Below, piece after piece: positions 26,613 through 35,916 of a stretch of DNA of 64,000 bases (positions are counted from its first letter, which is position 1; each line of letters opens with the position of its first letter). The stretch comes from Pseudoteredinibacter isoporae_A (GTDB lineage Bacteria; Pseudomonadota; Gammaproteobacteria; Pseudomonadales; Cellvibrionaceae): positions 124,001 to 188,000 of the forward strand of contig NZ_BAABWJ010000003.1 of assembly GCF_040372805.1 (NCBI RefSeq), in the 5' to 3' direction. The notes under the pieces are model-generated. The model was given only the letters and a program-made list of their open reading frames with translations, searched no databases and was not told the origin of the DNA. The position numbers were made by a program, and so were the translations under genes.

Positions 26613-27548
26613 CTATCGGTGGGTTCGGTGAATATAGGAGGCCGGATCGACCGCTCGACCGTTCTTATATACTTCGAAATGCACGTGAGGGCCAGTGGAA
26701 CGACCGCTGGTACCCATGGCGGCGATGACGTGGCCTTTTTTCACCACATCGCCAACCTTAACTTTGATATCGCTGTTGTGACCATAACGGGTTGAGAAAC
26801 CTTCGCCATGGTTAATTTCAACCAACTGACCGTAACCAGAACGCTCACTGGCCCAAGTGATCACACCCGCTGCCACAGAAATAACCGGAGAGCCCATCTT
26901 GCCAGCAAAGTCGACGCCATTGTGCCAAGCTACTTTGCCATTGAACGGGTCAGTACGACGACCAAAGCGCGAGGACATCCAACCTTTGGTGACCGGGCGT
27001 CCAGCCAGAAAGATGTCTTTTTCAATTTTACGTTTGGCCATCAAGGCGTCGAGAATTTCCAGCTGCTGTTCACGATCTTCAATCTGATGACTGAGCTGAT
27101 CGATAGCATCAATAAACTGGGGGGGTTGATAAGCTTCGCCAATCGCCGTTGACTCAGGGCCACCCACAGCAGGAGCGCGACTGAAATCGAATTCACCCTT
27201 ATCCAGCTTGGCAATGCTGGTCAGGCGCTCGCCCAATGCATCCAGGCGCAGCAAGCGGGCCTGAAGCTCTGCCATACGCAAGGTCAGTGCTGCGACTTTT
27301 TCACGCGCATCACGACCAGCTTCTTCAATATCTTGTTTCTGCTTTACGAGTTCTTTTTGCCAGGCTCGGCGGGAATCGGCACTGAGGAATTCATTTTCTG
27401 GGCTCATCTGGCTGGCTTGCCATAGCCAGTAGCCACCCACGGTAGCGGGCATGCCCAACAAACACAAAGACAATAGCGCAACACTCCACGCACCAACGGT
27501 AAAGCTGCGCGTGCTGCCATGATTCTTGCTGACCAGAATAACTTTCAT
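26613..27548 (-). CDS. Membrane-anchored M23 (LytM) peptidoglycan endopeptidase
   Basis: A 311-residue protein with an N-terminal membrane segment (about residues 20-45), a long coiled-coil region (about 55-170) and a C-terminal LytM domain. The zinc/catalytic residues are intact: HNGVDFAG (H-x3-D) and the C-terminal HVHFEV, so unlike EnvC-type proteins it looks enzymatically active. It should cut cross-links in peptidoglycan from the periplasmic side. Its position between lpxC and secA is conserved in related bacteria. No strong ribosome-binding site precedes the ATG. Confidence 0.9.
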   Translation of the reverse strand: MKVILVSKNHGSTRSFTVGAWSVALLSLCLLGMPATVGGYWLWQASQMSPENEFLSADSRRAWQKELVKQKQDIEEAGRDAREKVAALTLRMAELQARLLRLDALGERLTSIAKLDKGEFDFSRAPAVGGPESTAIGEAYQPPQFIDAIDQLSHQIEDREQQLEILDALMAKRKIEKDIFLAGRPVTKGWMSSRFGRRTDPFNGKVAWHNGVDFAGKMGSPVISVAAGVITWASERSGYGQLVEINHGEGFSTRYGHNSDIKVKVGDVVKKGHVIAAMGTSGRSTGPHVHFEVYKNGRAVDPASYIHRTHR

Positions 27549-28001
27549 ACATCTAAGCCGCTACGTCAAAAACACTATCTATCATCTTGTTTTACGGCCA
27601 AAAGCCGCTTTTTATTAGTGTTCAATTTCAAGATCTGAACGTAAAACAAAGCCCTTACCCGCTCTCATTGGCAGGCAAACGACCCTGAGATAAATAAAAC
27701 TGGTGAAACCACCTCGGCGTGGAAGACAATACTCCACACGCAATGGGCAAAGCCCTATTCTTCTACTTATTGCTTGCGCACTGCTTCGTTCTATCAACCT
27801 TCTCTGTCGACTCCCATTACGGAACGACCACTAGAGAAAAGGTTTGGGCCTGCCATCCATTTGCTAGGTATTACAACAAGTTTAGGCTAAGAACCCCACT
27901 AATTCCTATTTGATAATAAAGAAATAGCGATTTATGTCAAAAATGCGGGGGCATCATTGCGAATTAGACACCCTCATACTGTGATTTTCAGCACAAAACA
28001 A
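27549..28001 (-). other. 453-base gap between lpxC and the M23 gene
   Basis: No convincing gene. A 60-codon minus-strand frame (27615-27797) has an Arg/Cys-rich product without any family motif. In related genomes a short DUF721 gene often sits here; none of its features can be read in any minus frame. The left end presumably holds the M23 promoter, but I could not assign clear -35/-10 boxes. Confidence 0.45.
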
Positions 28002-28913
28002 TTAAAACGACATGACCGGCTTCATATAGGAAATCGGCGCCGTGGTTTCATCTTCAAATGTCACTACTTCCCATGCATCATCTTGCTCCATCAACTGGCG
28101 CAAGGACTTGTTATTGAGGGCATGGCCGGATTTATGGGCTTTAAACTCACCAATCAGGCTGTTGCCTAACAGGTAGAGGTCGCCAATGGCGTCTAAAACC
28201 TTATGCTTTACAAATTCGTCTTCGTAGCGCAAGCCATCTTCATTCAGGATGCGATACTCATCAACCACAATGGCGTTATCCACACTGCCACCTTTGGCAA
28301 GGCCTTTGGAGCGCAGATATTCAATTTCATGCATAAAACCGAACGTACGCGCCCGGCTGACTTCTTTCACAAAAGATGTGCTGGAGAAATCCACCGAGGC
28401 GTCGAGCGTGTGGCCTTTAAAGACCGGGTGATCGAAATCGATACTAAAGGAGACCTTAAAGCCATCAAAGGGAAGGAAACTGGCCGTTTTGTCTCCCTCA
28501 GTCACAGTCACAGGTCTTTTAATGCGGATAAACTTTTTAGCGGCATTCTGCTCGGCAACACCAGCAGACTGTAAGAGAAACACGAATGGACCGGCACTGC
28601 CGTCCATAATAGGTACCTCGGCGGCGCTCACTTCGACAATGGCATTATCAATACCAAGGCCGGCCATGGCGGAGAGCAAATGCTCTACTGTCGAGACTCT
28701 TACACTGTCTTTAACCAGTGTGGTCGATAAGGTGGTATCCCCGACATTCTCAGCTTTCGCTTCTATTTCAACGACCGGGTCCAAATCAACCCGTCGAAAT
28801 ACAATCCCCGTATCAATGGGTGCCGGTAACAATGTCAGGAAGATTTTCTCCCCGGTATGCAAACCAACCCCGGTGGCACGAATTGCATTTTTTAGCGTCC
28901 GCTGTTTGATCAT
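28002..28913 (-). CDS. lpxC: UDP-3-O-acyl-N-acetylglucosamine deacetylase
   Basis: A 303-residue zinc hydrolase for the committed step of lipid A synthesis. The start MIKQRTLKNAIRATGVGLHTG is the family signature; the zinc-binding histidine lies in STVEHLLSAMAGLGIDN and the other ligands in HKVLDAIGDLYLLG (H, D). It lies at the 3' end of the division cluster after ftsZ. A hairpin lies between ftsZ and lpxC, so lpxC may also have a promoter in the 186-base gap. Confidence 0.98.
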   Translation of the reverse strand: MIKQRTLKNAIRATGVGLHTGEKIFLTLLPAPIDTGIVFRRVDLDPVVEIEAKAENVGDTTLSTTLVKDSVRVSTVEHLLSAMAGLGIDNAIVEVSAAEVPIMDGSAGPFVFLLQSAGVAEQNAAKKFIRIKRPVTVTEGDKTASFLPFDGFKVSFSIDFDHPVFKGHTLDASVDFSSTSFVKEVSRARTFGFMHEIEYLRSKGLAKGGSVDNAIVVDEYRILNEDGLRYEDEFVKHKVLDAIGDLYLLGNSLIGEFKAHKSGHALNNKSLRQLMEQDDAWEVVTFEDETTAPISYMKPVMSF

Positions 28914-29055
28914 ATAGGTCTACCGTCTCACACTGGCCCTAAAAGGGGCGCATACTAACAGAAAACCATACCTGGCGCCATTCCTCACCCAAATAGAGGG
29001 CGAAACTCTGGCGCAGCTACACAATATGGCTACCAAGTTCATCACTCAAAGCAAA

Positions 29056-29076
29056 CCTGTTTAAAATTTAAACAGG
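29056..29076 (-). terminator. Inverted repeat after ftsZ, possible weak terminator
   Basis: Ten-base perfect arms (CCTGTTTAAA and its complement) surround a single central base, 24 bases after the ftsZ stop. On the minus strand it is followed by TTTGCTTT. It may attenuate transcription from ftsZ into lpxC; an operator is the alternative. Confidence 0.5.
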
Positions 29077-29099
29077 ACTTTGACACACGCTCAGTTGTT

Positions 29100-30269
29100 T
29101 CAGTCTGCCTGACGGCGCAAGAATGCTGGAATATCCAGATATTCCATATCCTTTTCTTCCGTCAGAGGATTCGCATCAGCCGACACGGGTTGAGCAGCCG
29201 CTCGTTGCCTCATGGCGGTTGGCTTATCCAGTTCTGCGTAATTAGGCTGACCATTAGGACGACGGGTATTATCCACCACAACTTTGGTCTCTGCCGGCTT
29301 GGCTGCCTGGGCTGCCGCACCTAATCCGGTAGCCACGACTGTAACGCGCAGCTCTTCTGACATCTCAGGATCGATAACAGTTCCCACGACAACCGTTGCA
29401 TCGGCAGAAGCAAACTCTTCGACGGTATCACCCACTTCGGTAAACTCACCCAAGGACAAATCCATACCGGCGGTGATATTCACCAGAATACCGCGAGCGC
29501 CCTGCAGGTTCACATCTTCCAACAACGGAGAACGAATTGCGGCTTCAGCCGCTTCACGTGCACGGTTTTCACCCGTTGCGTGGCCAGTTCCCATCATTGC
29601 CATGCCCATTTCAGACATCACGGTGCGAACATCAGCGAAGTCCACGTTGATCATACCCGGACGGATAATCAAATCAGCAATACCTTGAACCGCACCCAAC
29701 AGCACATCGTTCGCTGCTTTGAACGCGTCCAGCAATGAAGTCGTGCTACCCAAAACGGCCAACAACTTTTCATTTGGAATGGTAATCAAAGAATCAACAC
29801 ACTCCTGCAATTCTTTAATACCCTGGTCCGCTACAGTAATGCGCTTACGCCCCTCAAACGGGAAGGGCTTGGTCACAACTGCAACCGTAAGAATACCCAG
29901 CTCGCGAGCAACTTCGGCAACAACCGGTGCAGCGCCGGTTCCCGTACCACCGCCCATACCGGCAGTAATAAAGACCATATCTGCGCCACTGATCACATCA
30001 GCGATGCGCTCACGATCTTCAACGGCGGCCTGGCGACCAACTTCTGGATTGGCACCTGCACCCAAGCCTTTGGTCAAACCATTGCCCAGTTGCAGTACCG
30101 TACCCGTTTCGACATCTTTCAAAGCTTGCGCGTCAGTATTTGCACACACAAACTCTACACCATCAACATGATTGGCGATCATGTGCTTAACGGCATTACC
30201 ACCGCCACCACCGACACCAACAACTTTAATTACCGCACTCTGCGGTACACTATCGACGAGTTCAAACAT
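29100..30269 (-). CDS. ftsZ: Cell division GTPase FtsZ
   Basis: A 389-residue tubulin homologue that forms the Z ring. It has KVVGVGGGGGNAVKHM at the N-terminus, the tubulin signature GGGTGTGAAPVVAEVA, and the C-terminal peptide DIPAFLRRQAD that binds FtsA and ZipA. A variable linker separates the core from that peptide. It follows ftsA after 62 bases in the normal order. Additional ftsZ promoters usually lie inside ftsQ and ftsA; I did not identify them here. Confidence 0.99.
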   Translation of the reverse strand: MFELVDSVPQSAVIKVVGVGGGGGNAVKHMIANHVDGVEFVCANTDAQALKDVETGTVLQLGNGLTKGLGAGANPEVGRQAAVEDRERIADVISGADMVFITAGMGGGTGTGAAPVVAEVARELGILTVAVVTKPFPFEGRKRITVADQGIKELQECVDSLITIPNEKLLAVLGSTTSLLDAFKAANDVLLGAVQGIADLIIRPGMINVDFADVRTVMSEMGMAMMGTGHATGENRAREAAEAAIRSPLLEDVNLQGARGILVNITAGMDLSLGEFTEVGDTVEEFASADATVVVGTVIDPEMSEELRVTVVATGLGAAAQAAKPAETKVVVDNTRRPNGQPNYAELDKPTAMRQRAAAQPVSADANPLTEEKDMEYLDIPAFLRRQAD

Positions 30270-30331
30270 GATTTTCCCCTTTGTTTTTCCTCAGTAACAC
30301 TTTTAAAACATGGTCTGGCTGACATTCAGCA

Positions 30332-31558
30332 CTAAAATAAATTTTTAAATTTTTCCCATATCGACATGGGAGCATCCTTACTACTGTAGTTCGCAGCTTT
30401 TCCCTCCTGCTGTTGATTAACCCCATAATTCAATAAGCCTACGCCTGTTGAATAAATCGGATTATTCACAATATCGCTCAGGCCGGTCACGTTCTGCGGT
30501 GCACCTAAACGCACCGGCATGTGAAAAATCTCTTCGGCCAATTCGACAACACCTTCCATCTTCGAAGTGCCGCCCGTTAATACAATGCCCGCAGCGACCA
30601 GATCTTCATAACCACTGCGACGCAGTTCAGCCTGAACCAGAGTGAATAACTCGTCGTAGCGTGGTTCAACCACTTCCGCCAGGGCTTGTCGAGATAAGTC
30701 ACGAGGATCACGATCCCCAACACTTGGCACTTTAATGGTTTCATCCGCTCCAGTAAGTTTTGCCAGAGCACAGGCGTATTTGATTTTGATTTCTTCCGCA
30801 TGCGGTGTCGGTGTACGCAAAGCCATTGCAATGTCGTTAGTCACTTGGTCGCCCGCAATCGGAATCACACCGGTATGACGAATCGACCCTTCGGTGAAAA
30901 TTGCGATATCCGTAGTGCCGCCACCGATGTCGACCAAGCAAACACCCAGCTCTTTTTCATCCTCAGTCAATACAGAGTAGGAAGACGCCAGCTGTTCCAA
31001 AATAATATCTTCAACTTCCAGACCACAGCGGCGAATACATTTCTCAATATTTTGGGCCGCGTTCTGGGCACACGTCACCAAATGCACTTTGGCTTCCAGG
31101 CGCACACCGGACATCCCCATTGGTTCTTTCACGCCTTCTTGCTCATCAATCAGGTATTCCTGAGGCAAGATATGCAGGATTTTCTGGTCCGCCGGGATAG
31201 CCACCGCCTGCGCGGCATCGATCACGCGATCAACATCCTGACTGAACACTTCACGATCTTTGATCGCTACAATTCCATGGGAATTCATGCTGCGAATATG
31301 GCTCCCAGCGATACCTGCGTATACAGAATGAATCTGACAACCGGCCATTAACTCGGCCTCTTCAACGGCACGCTGAATCGATTGCACAGTGGACTCGATA
31401 TTGACAACCACACCTTTTTTCAAACCATTCGAGCGGTGAGAGCCAATGCCAACCACTTCCAACTGGCCATCGACACCAATCTCGCCAACAATGGCGACCA
31501 CTTTTGAGGTGCCAATATCCAAGCCAACAATCATTTTGTTTTCGCTTGAACCTGCCAT
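30332..31558 (-). CDS. ftsA: Cell division protein FtsA
   Basis: A 408-residue actin-like ATPase that tethers FtsZ to the membrane. IVGLDIGTSKVVAIVGE is the phosphate-1 motif, VCLVDIGGGTTDIAIF phosphate-2, and GIVLTGGTSKMEGV the adenosine motif. The C-terminus ends in an amphipathic, basic helix (IWEKFKNLF) used for membrane binding. It lies between ftsQ and ftsZ. Confidence 0.98.
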   Translation of the reverse strand: MAGSSENKMIVGLDIGTSKVVAIVGEIGVDGQLEVVGIGSHRSNGLKKGVVVNIESTVQSIQRAVEEAELMAGCQIHSVYAGIAGSHIRSMNSHGIVAIKDREVFSQDVDRVIDAAQAVAIPADQKILHILPQEYLIDEQEGVKEPMGMSGVRLEAKVHLVTCAQNAAQNIEKCIRRCGLEVEDIILEQLASSYSVLTEDEKELGVCLVDIGGGTTDIAIFTEGSIRHTGVIPIAGDQVTNDIAMALRTPTPHAEEIKIKYACALAKLTGADETIKVPSVGDRDPRDLSRQALAEVVEPRYDELFTLVQAELRRSGYEDLVAAGIVLTGGTSKMEGVVELAEEIFHMPVRLGAPQNVTGLSDIVNNPIYSTGVGLLNYGVNQQQEGKAANYSSKDAPMSIWEKFKNLF

Positions 31559-31594
31559 TTATTATCCCCTGTTGGTCTACAGACCACTTTCAAA

Positions 31595-32389
31595 TCAATG
31601 TTGTGATGGCGCTACCGCCAGTTCATTTATCGGCTCACGCCAACTCACAGAAAATCCGTTCTCATAGCGTAAATCTACGGCTTCAATCTGCGCTGCTTTT
31701 TCTTTTAGCGTCTCTGGATAAACGGCCAGCATACGCTGTACTTTTTCCACCAGCTGATCGCGCCCTAACTCCAGCAACCAACCGTTGTCCAACGTTAACT
31801 GCCAAGACATCCGATCATTTGCCGACAATTCCGTCACGACCAAATCATAGGCCGACAACAGTTGGTTAAAGCGTTTAAAGCTGCTCATCACCAACGCTGA
31901 AGATTCCTCTGGGCCATGTAACTTTGGCAACTCTTTCAGCAGCTCACGAGCATCTTCTGCACGTACTACCTCACCATTTGCACTCAGAAAACCGTAATCA
32001 TCCCAACGTGCAATCGGCACTTCTTCAAACACTTTCACCGTAAGCTGGTCTGGCCAATTTCGGCTCAATACTACTCGGGCCACCCAAGGCTCTGCTTCCA
32101 ACTCACTCTTAATGCTGGCCAATTGCAGCTGTAAAAAGCTGCGATCAATCAGCGGTTTTACCTTGTGGCTTAAAGCTGCTTTTTTCAGGTAGCGAAACTC
32201 ACCTTCAATCGCAACCTTCGCAACCGGCCGGTCAACCATTTCCAACAACGGTTGGCGACCATAACTCACCAGCGCAGCCAACAAAGCAATCAGCAAGACG
32301 ACACTGCTGTAATAAGCCCAACGAACTTCACGCTTGGGCTTTACTTCAGCCCGGGGCTTTCTCACCGCACCTCTGCGCGCCTGACTCAC
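31595..32389 (-). CDS. ftsQ: Cell division protein FtsQ
   Basis: A 264-residue bitopic protein with a basic cytoplasmic N-terminus (KPRAEVKPKREVRW), one membrane segment near residues 26-45, a POTRA domain (VAKVAIEGEFRYL...) and the FtsQ domain (PWVARVVLSRNWPDQLTVKV). In the periplasm it links FtsL/FtsB to the early divisome. It lies 8 bases downstream of ddlB, in the normal order. Confidence 0.95.
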   Translation of the reverse strand: MSQARRGAVRKPRAEVKPKREVRWAYYSSVVLLIALLAALVSYGRQPLLEMVDRPVAKVAIEGEFRYLKKAALSHKVKPLIDRSFLQLQLASIKSELEAEPWVARVVLSRNWPDQLTVKVFEEVPIARWDDYGFLSANGEVVRAEDARELLKELPKLHGPEESSALVMSSFKRFNQLLSAYDLVVTELSANDRMSWQLTLDNGWLLELGRDQLVEKVQRMLAVYPETLKEKAAQIEAVDLRYENGFSVSWREPINELAVAPSQH

Positions 32390-32397
32390 TACGCCAC

Positions 32398-33372
32398 CTA
32401 TTCCGAATGCGCGAGCAAGCTGCTATATAAAATTTGCGCCACCAGATGCTCGAAATCCTTGCCTGCCGCCTTGGCGGCCATCGGCACCAGACTGTGGCTG
32501 GTCATGCCGGGAACGGTATTCACTTCCAATAAATAGAAGTTTCCGTCCTCGTCAGCCATTACATCCACGCGCCCCCAATCTTTGCAATCCAAACTGTCAA
32601 AAGCTTGTTTGGCCAGCAACTTCAATTCTTCTTCTTTATCCGCTGGTAAACCACATGGGCATAAATAGCGAGTTTCCTCAGAAATATACTTTGCATCGTA
32701 ATCGTAAAACTGATTGTCAGTTTCCAATTTAATCGGTGGCAAAACTTCGTCGGAAAGCACCGTAACCGTGTATTCAGCACCGCGCATCAAACGTTCAGCA
32801 ATCACACAGCGATCATATTTCGAGGCATTCTCATAGGCTTCCTGAAACTCGACCGCATTGTAGGCTGGCGCCATGCCGATGCTCGAACCTTCACTCGCCG
32901 GCTTCACCATGACAGCTCCCCCAAGCTCCGTAATGATGCGCTCCCAATCGCTGTTCGCTGTCAGCACGTGAAAATCAGGTGTACTCAAGCCCATGCCACG
33001 CCATAAGTATTTGCAGCGTAATTTATCCATCGCGTGCGCCGACGCGTTGACTCCACTGCCAGTAAAAGGAATACCCAAGTACCCCAGTAGAGCTTGTATG
33101 CGCCCGTCTTCACCAGCCCCACCATGCAAGGCAATAAATGCATGGTCTGGGCGCTCAGCTTCCAGCATCTCAACGGCGTTCGCACCGATATCCATCGCAA
33201 AAGCATCTACCGACACTTTCTGTAATGCGTCGAGAATTGCCTGACCACTCTGTAAGGACACCTCACGTTCGGCGGATTCACCGCCCAGCAAAACCGCCAC
33301 ACGCCCCAAATTGGATAAGGCCTTTTTCAACGCTTGCTTATCATTCAGTATTTCTGTGCTCATTTTGTTCAT
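32398..33372 (-). CDS. ddlB: D-alanine--D-alanine ligase
   Basis: About 324 residues, ATP-grasp family, joins two D-Ala for the peptidoglycan stem peptide. RVAVLLGGESAEREVSLQSG at the N-terminus, GEDGRIQALLGYLGIPFTGSG, the ATP-grasp VMVKPASEGSSIGM, and FYLLEVNTVPGMT near the C-terminus are diagnostic. Start choice: TTG at 33381, ATG at 33372 and ATG at 33363 are all in frame. I use 33372 because GGGA precedes it at 5 bases. It follows murC after about 20 bases. Confidence 0.97.
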   Translation of the reverse strand: MNKMSTEILNDKQALKKALSNLGRVAVLLGGESAEREVSLQSGQAILDALQKVSVDAFAMDIGANAVEMLEAERPDHAFIALHGGAGEDGRIQALLGYLGIPFTGSGVNASAHAMDKLRCKYLWRGMGLSTPDFHVLTANSDWERIITELGGAVMVKPASEGSSIGMAPAYNAVEFQEAYENASKYDRCVIAERLMRGAEYTVTVLSDEVLPPIKLETDNQFYDYDAKYISEETRYLCPCGLPADKEEELKLLAKQAFDSLDCKDWGRVDVMADEDGNFYLLEVNTVPGMTSHSLVPMAAKAAGKDFEHLVAQILYSSLLAHSE

Positions 33373-33392
33373 CAATCCCAACTCAATAAGCG

Positions 33393-34817
33393 TTATTTGC
33401 GCCCAAAGGCGGTTGTTGCCAACGTGGTCGCCAGAGCACCGACATTGCCAGCTCCCTGGGTAATCACAATGTCGCCAGGGCGAACCAGATTCGCCAAAAC
33501 TTCCGGCACCTGTTCGACCTCTGCAGCAAACACCGGGTCAACGGCCCCGCGCGTGCGAATACTGCGACACAGGCTGCGACCATCCGCTCCAGGCACCGGT
33601 GTTTCACCTGCGCTATACACTTCAAGTAATACCAGCGCGTCCACACCGGACAGCACTTCAACAAAATCTTCATACAAATCGCGAGTACGAGAATAACGGT
33701 GCGGCTGATACACCATCAGCAAACGGCGCTCGGGCCAGCCTTCGCGCACAGCCTTAATCGTTGCCGCAACCTCCGTTGGGTGATGACCGTAATCATCCAC
33801 CAACATGGCACTGCCACCGCCCACTTCAATATCGCCGTAGACCTGAAAGCGACGTCCAACTCCTTCAAACTGAGCCAAGCCCGTTTGAATGGCTTTATCG
33901 TCAACCCCCTCATCGCTCGCAACCGCGATCGCCGCCGTTGCGTTCAAAACATTGTGCAAACCCGGCATGGCCACGCTGACCGCGAGATCATCTTCCACAC
34001 CTGGACGACGAACTTTAAAGTGGCTCAGCATGCCTTCTTGCTTGATATCGTATGCATAAAAATCATTATGTTCCGACAAACCATAAGACAATACCGGACG
34101 CGAAATTTCAGGCAAAATTTCATTGACTACCGGGTCGTCACCACAGACCACCGCTAAACCGTAAAAGGGTAGATTGTGAAGAAACTCAATAAAGGTGTGT
34201 TTCAATTTGGAGAAGTCACCCTCATACGTCTCCATATGATCCGCATCAATATTCGTGACGATGGCCACCATCGGCTGCAAGTGCAAAAACGACGCATCAC
34301 TTTCATCCGCCTCTGCCACCAGATAACGGCTGGCACCCAATTTGGCATTACTACCAGCACTATTCAGCAGCCCCCCGATCACAAACGTCGGATCTTTGTC
34401 GCCAGCGGCCAGTACCGAGGCAATCAAACTTGTGGTGGTCGTTTTACCGTGTGTACCGGCTACGGCAATGCCATGGCGGTAACGCATCAGTTCACCCAAC
34501 ATTTCTGCTCGACGTACAATTGGAATTCGTTGGGCCCGAGCTGCGATAATTTCCGGGTTTTGTTCATCAATCGCCGTAGAATTCACCACCACATCAACAC
34601 CGGCAATATTCTCTGCTTCATGCCCAATGAAAATTTCGGCACCCATCGCTTGCAGGCGAACCGTGTTTCCGGATTCGCGGATATCCGAACCGGAAATTTC
34701 ATATTTCTGGTTCAGTAATACCTCTGCGATGCCGCTCATTCCCGCACCGCCAATTCCAATAAAATGAATGCGACGAATTCGGCGCATTTCAGGAATATCG
34801 ATTACATAATCAGCCAT
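33393..34817 (-). CDS. murC: UDP-N-acetylmuramate--L-alanine ligase
   Basis: About 474 residues, the first Mur ligase, adding L-Ala to UDP-MurNAc. IHFIGIGGAGMSGIAEVL is the UDP-binding signature, AGTHGKTTTTSL the ATP loop, and DDYGHHPTEVAATI the C-terminal domain motif. The frame is open 14 codons further upstream, but the ATG at 34817 has GGAGG six bases before it and overlaps the murG stop by eight bases, so I start there. Confidence 0.98.
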   Translation of the reverse strand: MADYVIDIPEMRRIRRIHFIGIGGAGMSGIAEVLLNQKYEISGSDIRESGNTVRLQAMGAEIFIGHEAENIAGVDVVVNSTAIDEQNPEIIAARAQRIPIVRRAEMLGELMRYRHGIAVAGTHGKTTTTSLIASVLAAGDKDPTFVIGGLLNSAGSNAKLGASRYLVAEADESDASFLHLQPMVAIVTNIDADHMETYEGDFSKLKHTFIEFLHNLPFYGLAVVCGDDPVVNEILPEISRPVLSYGLSEHNDFYAYDIKQEGMLSHFKVRRPGVEDDLAVSVAMPGLHNVLNATAAIAVASDEGVDDKAIQTGLAQFEGVGRRFQVYGDIEVGGGSAMLVDDYGHHPTEVAATIKAVREGWPERRLLMVYQPHRYSRTRDLYEDFVEVLSGVDALVLLEVYSAGETPVPGADGRSLCRSIRTRGAVDPVFAAEVEQVPEVLANLVRPGDIVITQGAGNVGALATTLATTAFGRK

Positions 34818-35916
34818 GTCCGGCCTCCACACACACATCAGCAACGCGCTCTGTTGCATTGGGACTGGCCAATGCTCGGCCCTTAGTGGCCATGTCCAAC
34901 AAAGTTTCGCGATCTGATAATAATTCGTTCAACAGCTCTGCCAGCTTTTTTTCGTCAAGTTCATTTTGCTGCACAATTTTTGCGGCACCAGCCTCAAGTA
35001 ACCATTGCGCGTTTTTAGTCTGATGGTCATCGATGGCGTGCGGAAACGGAATAAACAGGGCTGCAATACCTACGGCCGCAATTTCCGACACCGTCAACGC
35101 TCCCGCTCGGCAAACAATAAAATCCGCCCAAGCGTAAGCGGAGGCCATATCATCAATAAATGCATCGACTCTCGCATCAATATTGGCGCTCTGGTAGGCC
35201 TCCCGGCAAAGCGACAAGTGGCGCTCACCACACTGATGCCATACTTGTGGGCGATGCGATTCGTCCATTGTTCTCAAGGCCAGCGGCATCATTTGATTGA
35301 TTGCCAACGCCCCCATGCTGCCACCCAACACCAACAGTCGTGGAGGCTCATTTTTCGCCAGGCGATCTGCGATACGAGCGTCGTCCTGCCATAGCGCACT
35401 GACCTCCGAGCGAATAGGATTGCCGGTATGCTCTGCGTCGCTCAGCGCACCAGGGAAAGCAACCAGCTTTCGTTTTGCCGCCAAGCGAGACAGCAAACGA
35501 TTGGTCGTACCTGCAACCGCATTTTGTTCGTGTATAACCAAAGGGACTCCGGCCAGTCGAGCCGCAATACCACCCGGGCCCGAAGCAAACCCCCCCATAC
35601 CTAAAACGGCATTGGGTTGCAGACGTCGAATCACTTTGGCTGCCTGGGCAATGGCCTTGTTAATCAGGAATGGAGCTTTCAATAAGCTCGCAAGACCTTT
35701 TCCACGCACCCCTTCCACATCCATGAAATGCAATTCAAAACCGGCAGCAGGAACCAGCTTGGCTTCGATACCTTTACGGGTACCCAGCCACTGAATATCC
35801 GCACCACGACTCTGCAGCTCCTTAGCGACAGTCAGCGCAGGAATCACATGGCCACCGGTACCACCAGCCATAATCAAATAACAATGCCCAGCTAAGCTGG
35901 CAGTTTGTTCGCTCAT
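34810..35916 (-). CDS. murG: UDP-GlcNAc transferase MurG (lipid II synthesis)
   Basis: A 368-residue GT-B enzyme (GT28) that adds GlcNAc to lipid I on the cytoplasmic membrane face. The N-terminal loop MAGGTGGHVIPALTVA, the second glycine loop LLVLGGSMGALAIN and the C-terminal ICRAGALTVSEIAAVGI-type motif (here VCRAGALTVSE) are present. It overlaps ftsW by 4 bases and murC by 8. Confidence 0.98.
   Translation of the reverse strand: MSEQTASLAGHCYLIMAGGTGGHVIPALTVAKELQSRGADIQWLGTRKGIEAKLVPAAGFELHFMDVEGVRGKGLASLLKAPFLINKAIAQAAKVIRRLQPNAVLGMGGFASGPGGIAARLAGVPLVIHEQNAVAGTTNRLLSRLAAKRKLVAFPGALSDAEHTGNPIRSEVSALWQDDARIADRLAKNEPPRLLVLGGSMGALAINQMMPLALRTMDESHRPQVWHQCGERHLSLCREAYQSANIDARVDAFIDDMASAYAWADFIVCRAGALTVSEIAAVGIAALFIPFPHAIDDHQTKNAQWLLEAGAAKIVQQNELDEKKLAELLNELLSDRETLLDMATKGRALASPNATERVADVCVEAGHG

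Noticed and set aside
27615..27797. 60-codon minus-strand frame between lpxC and the M23 gene
   Set aside because: No family motif, atypical composition and no convincing ribosome-binding site.
30800..31351. 183-codon plus-strand frame inside ftsA
   Set aside because: Antisense shadow of a conserved coding frame.
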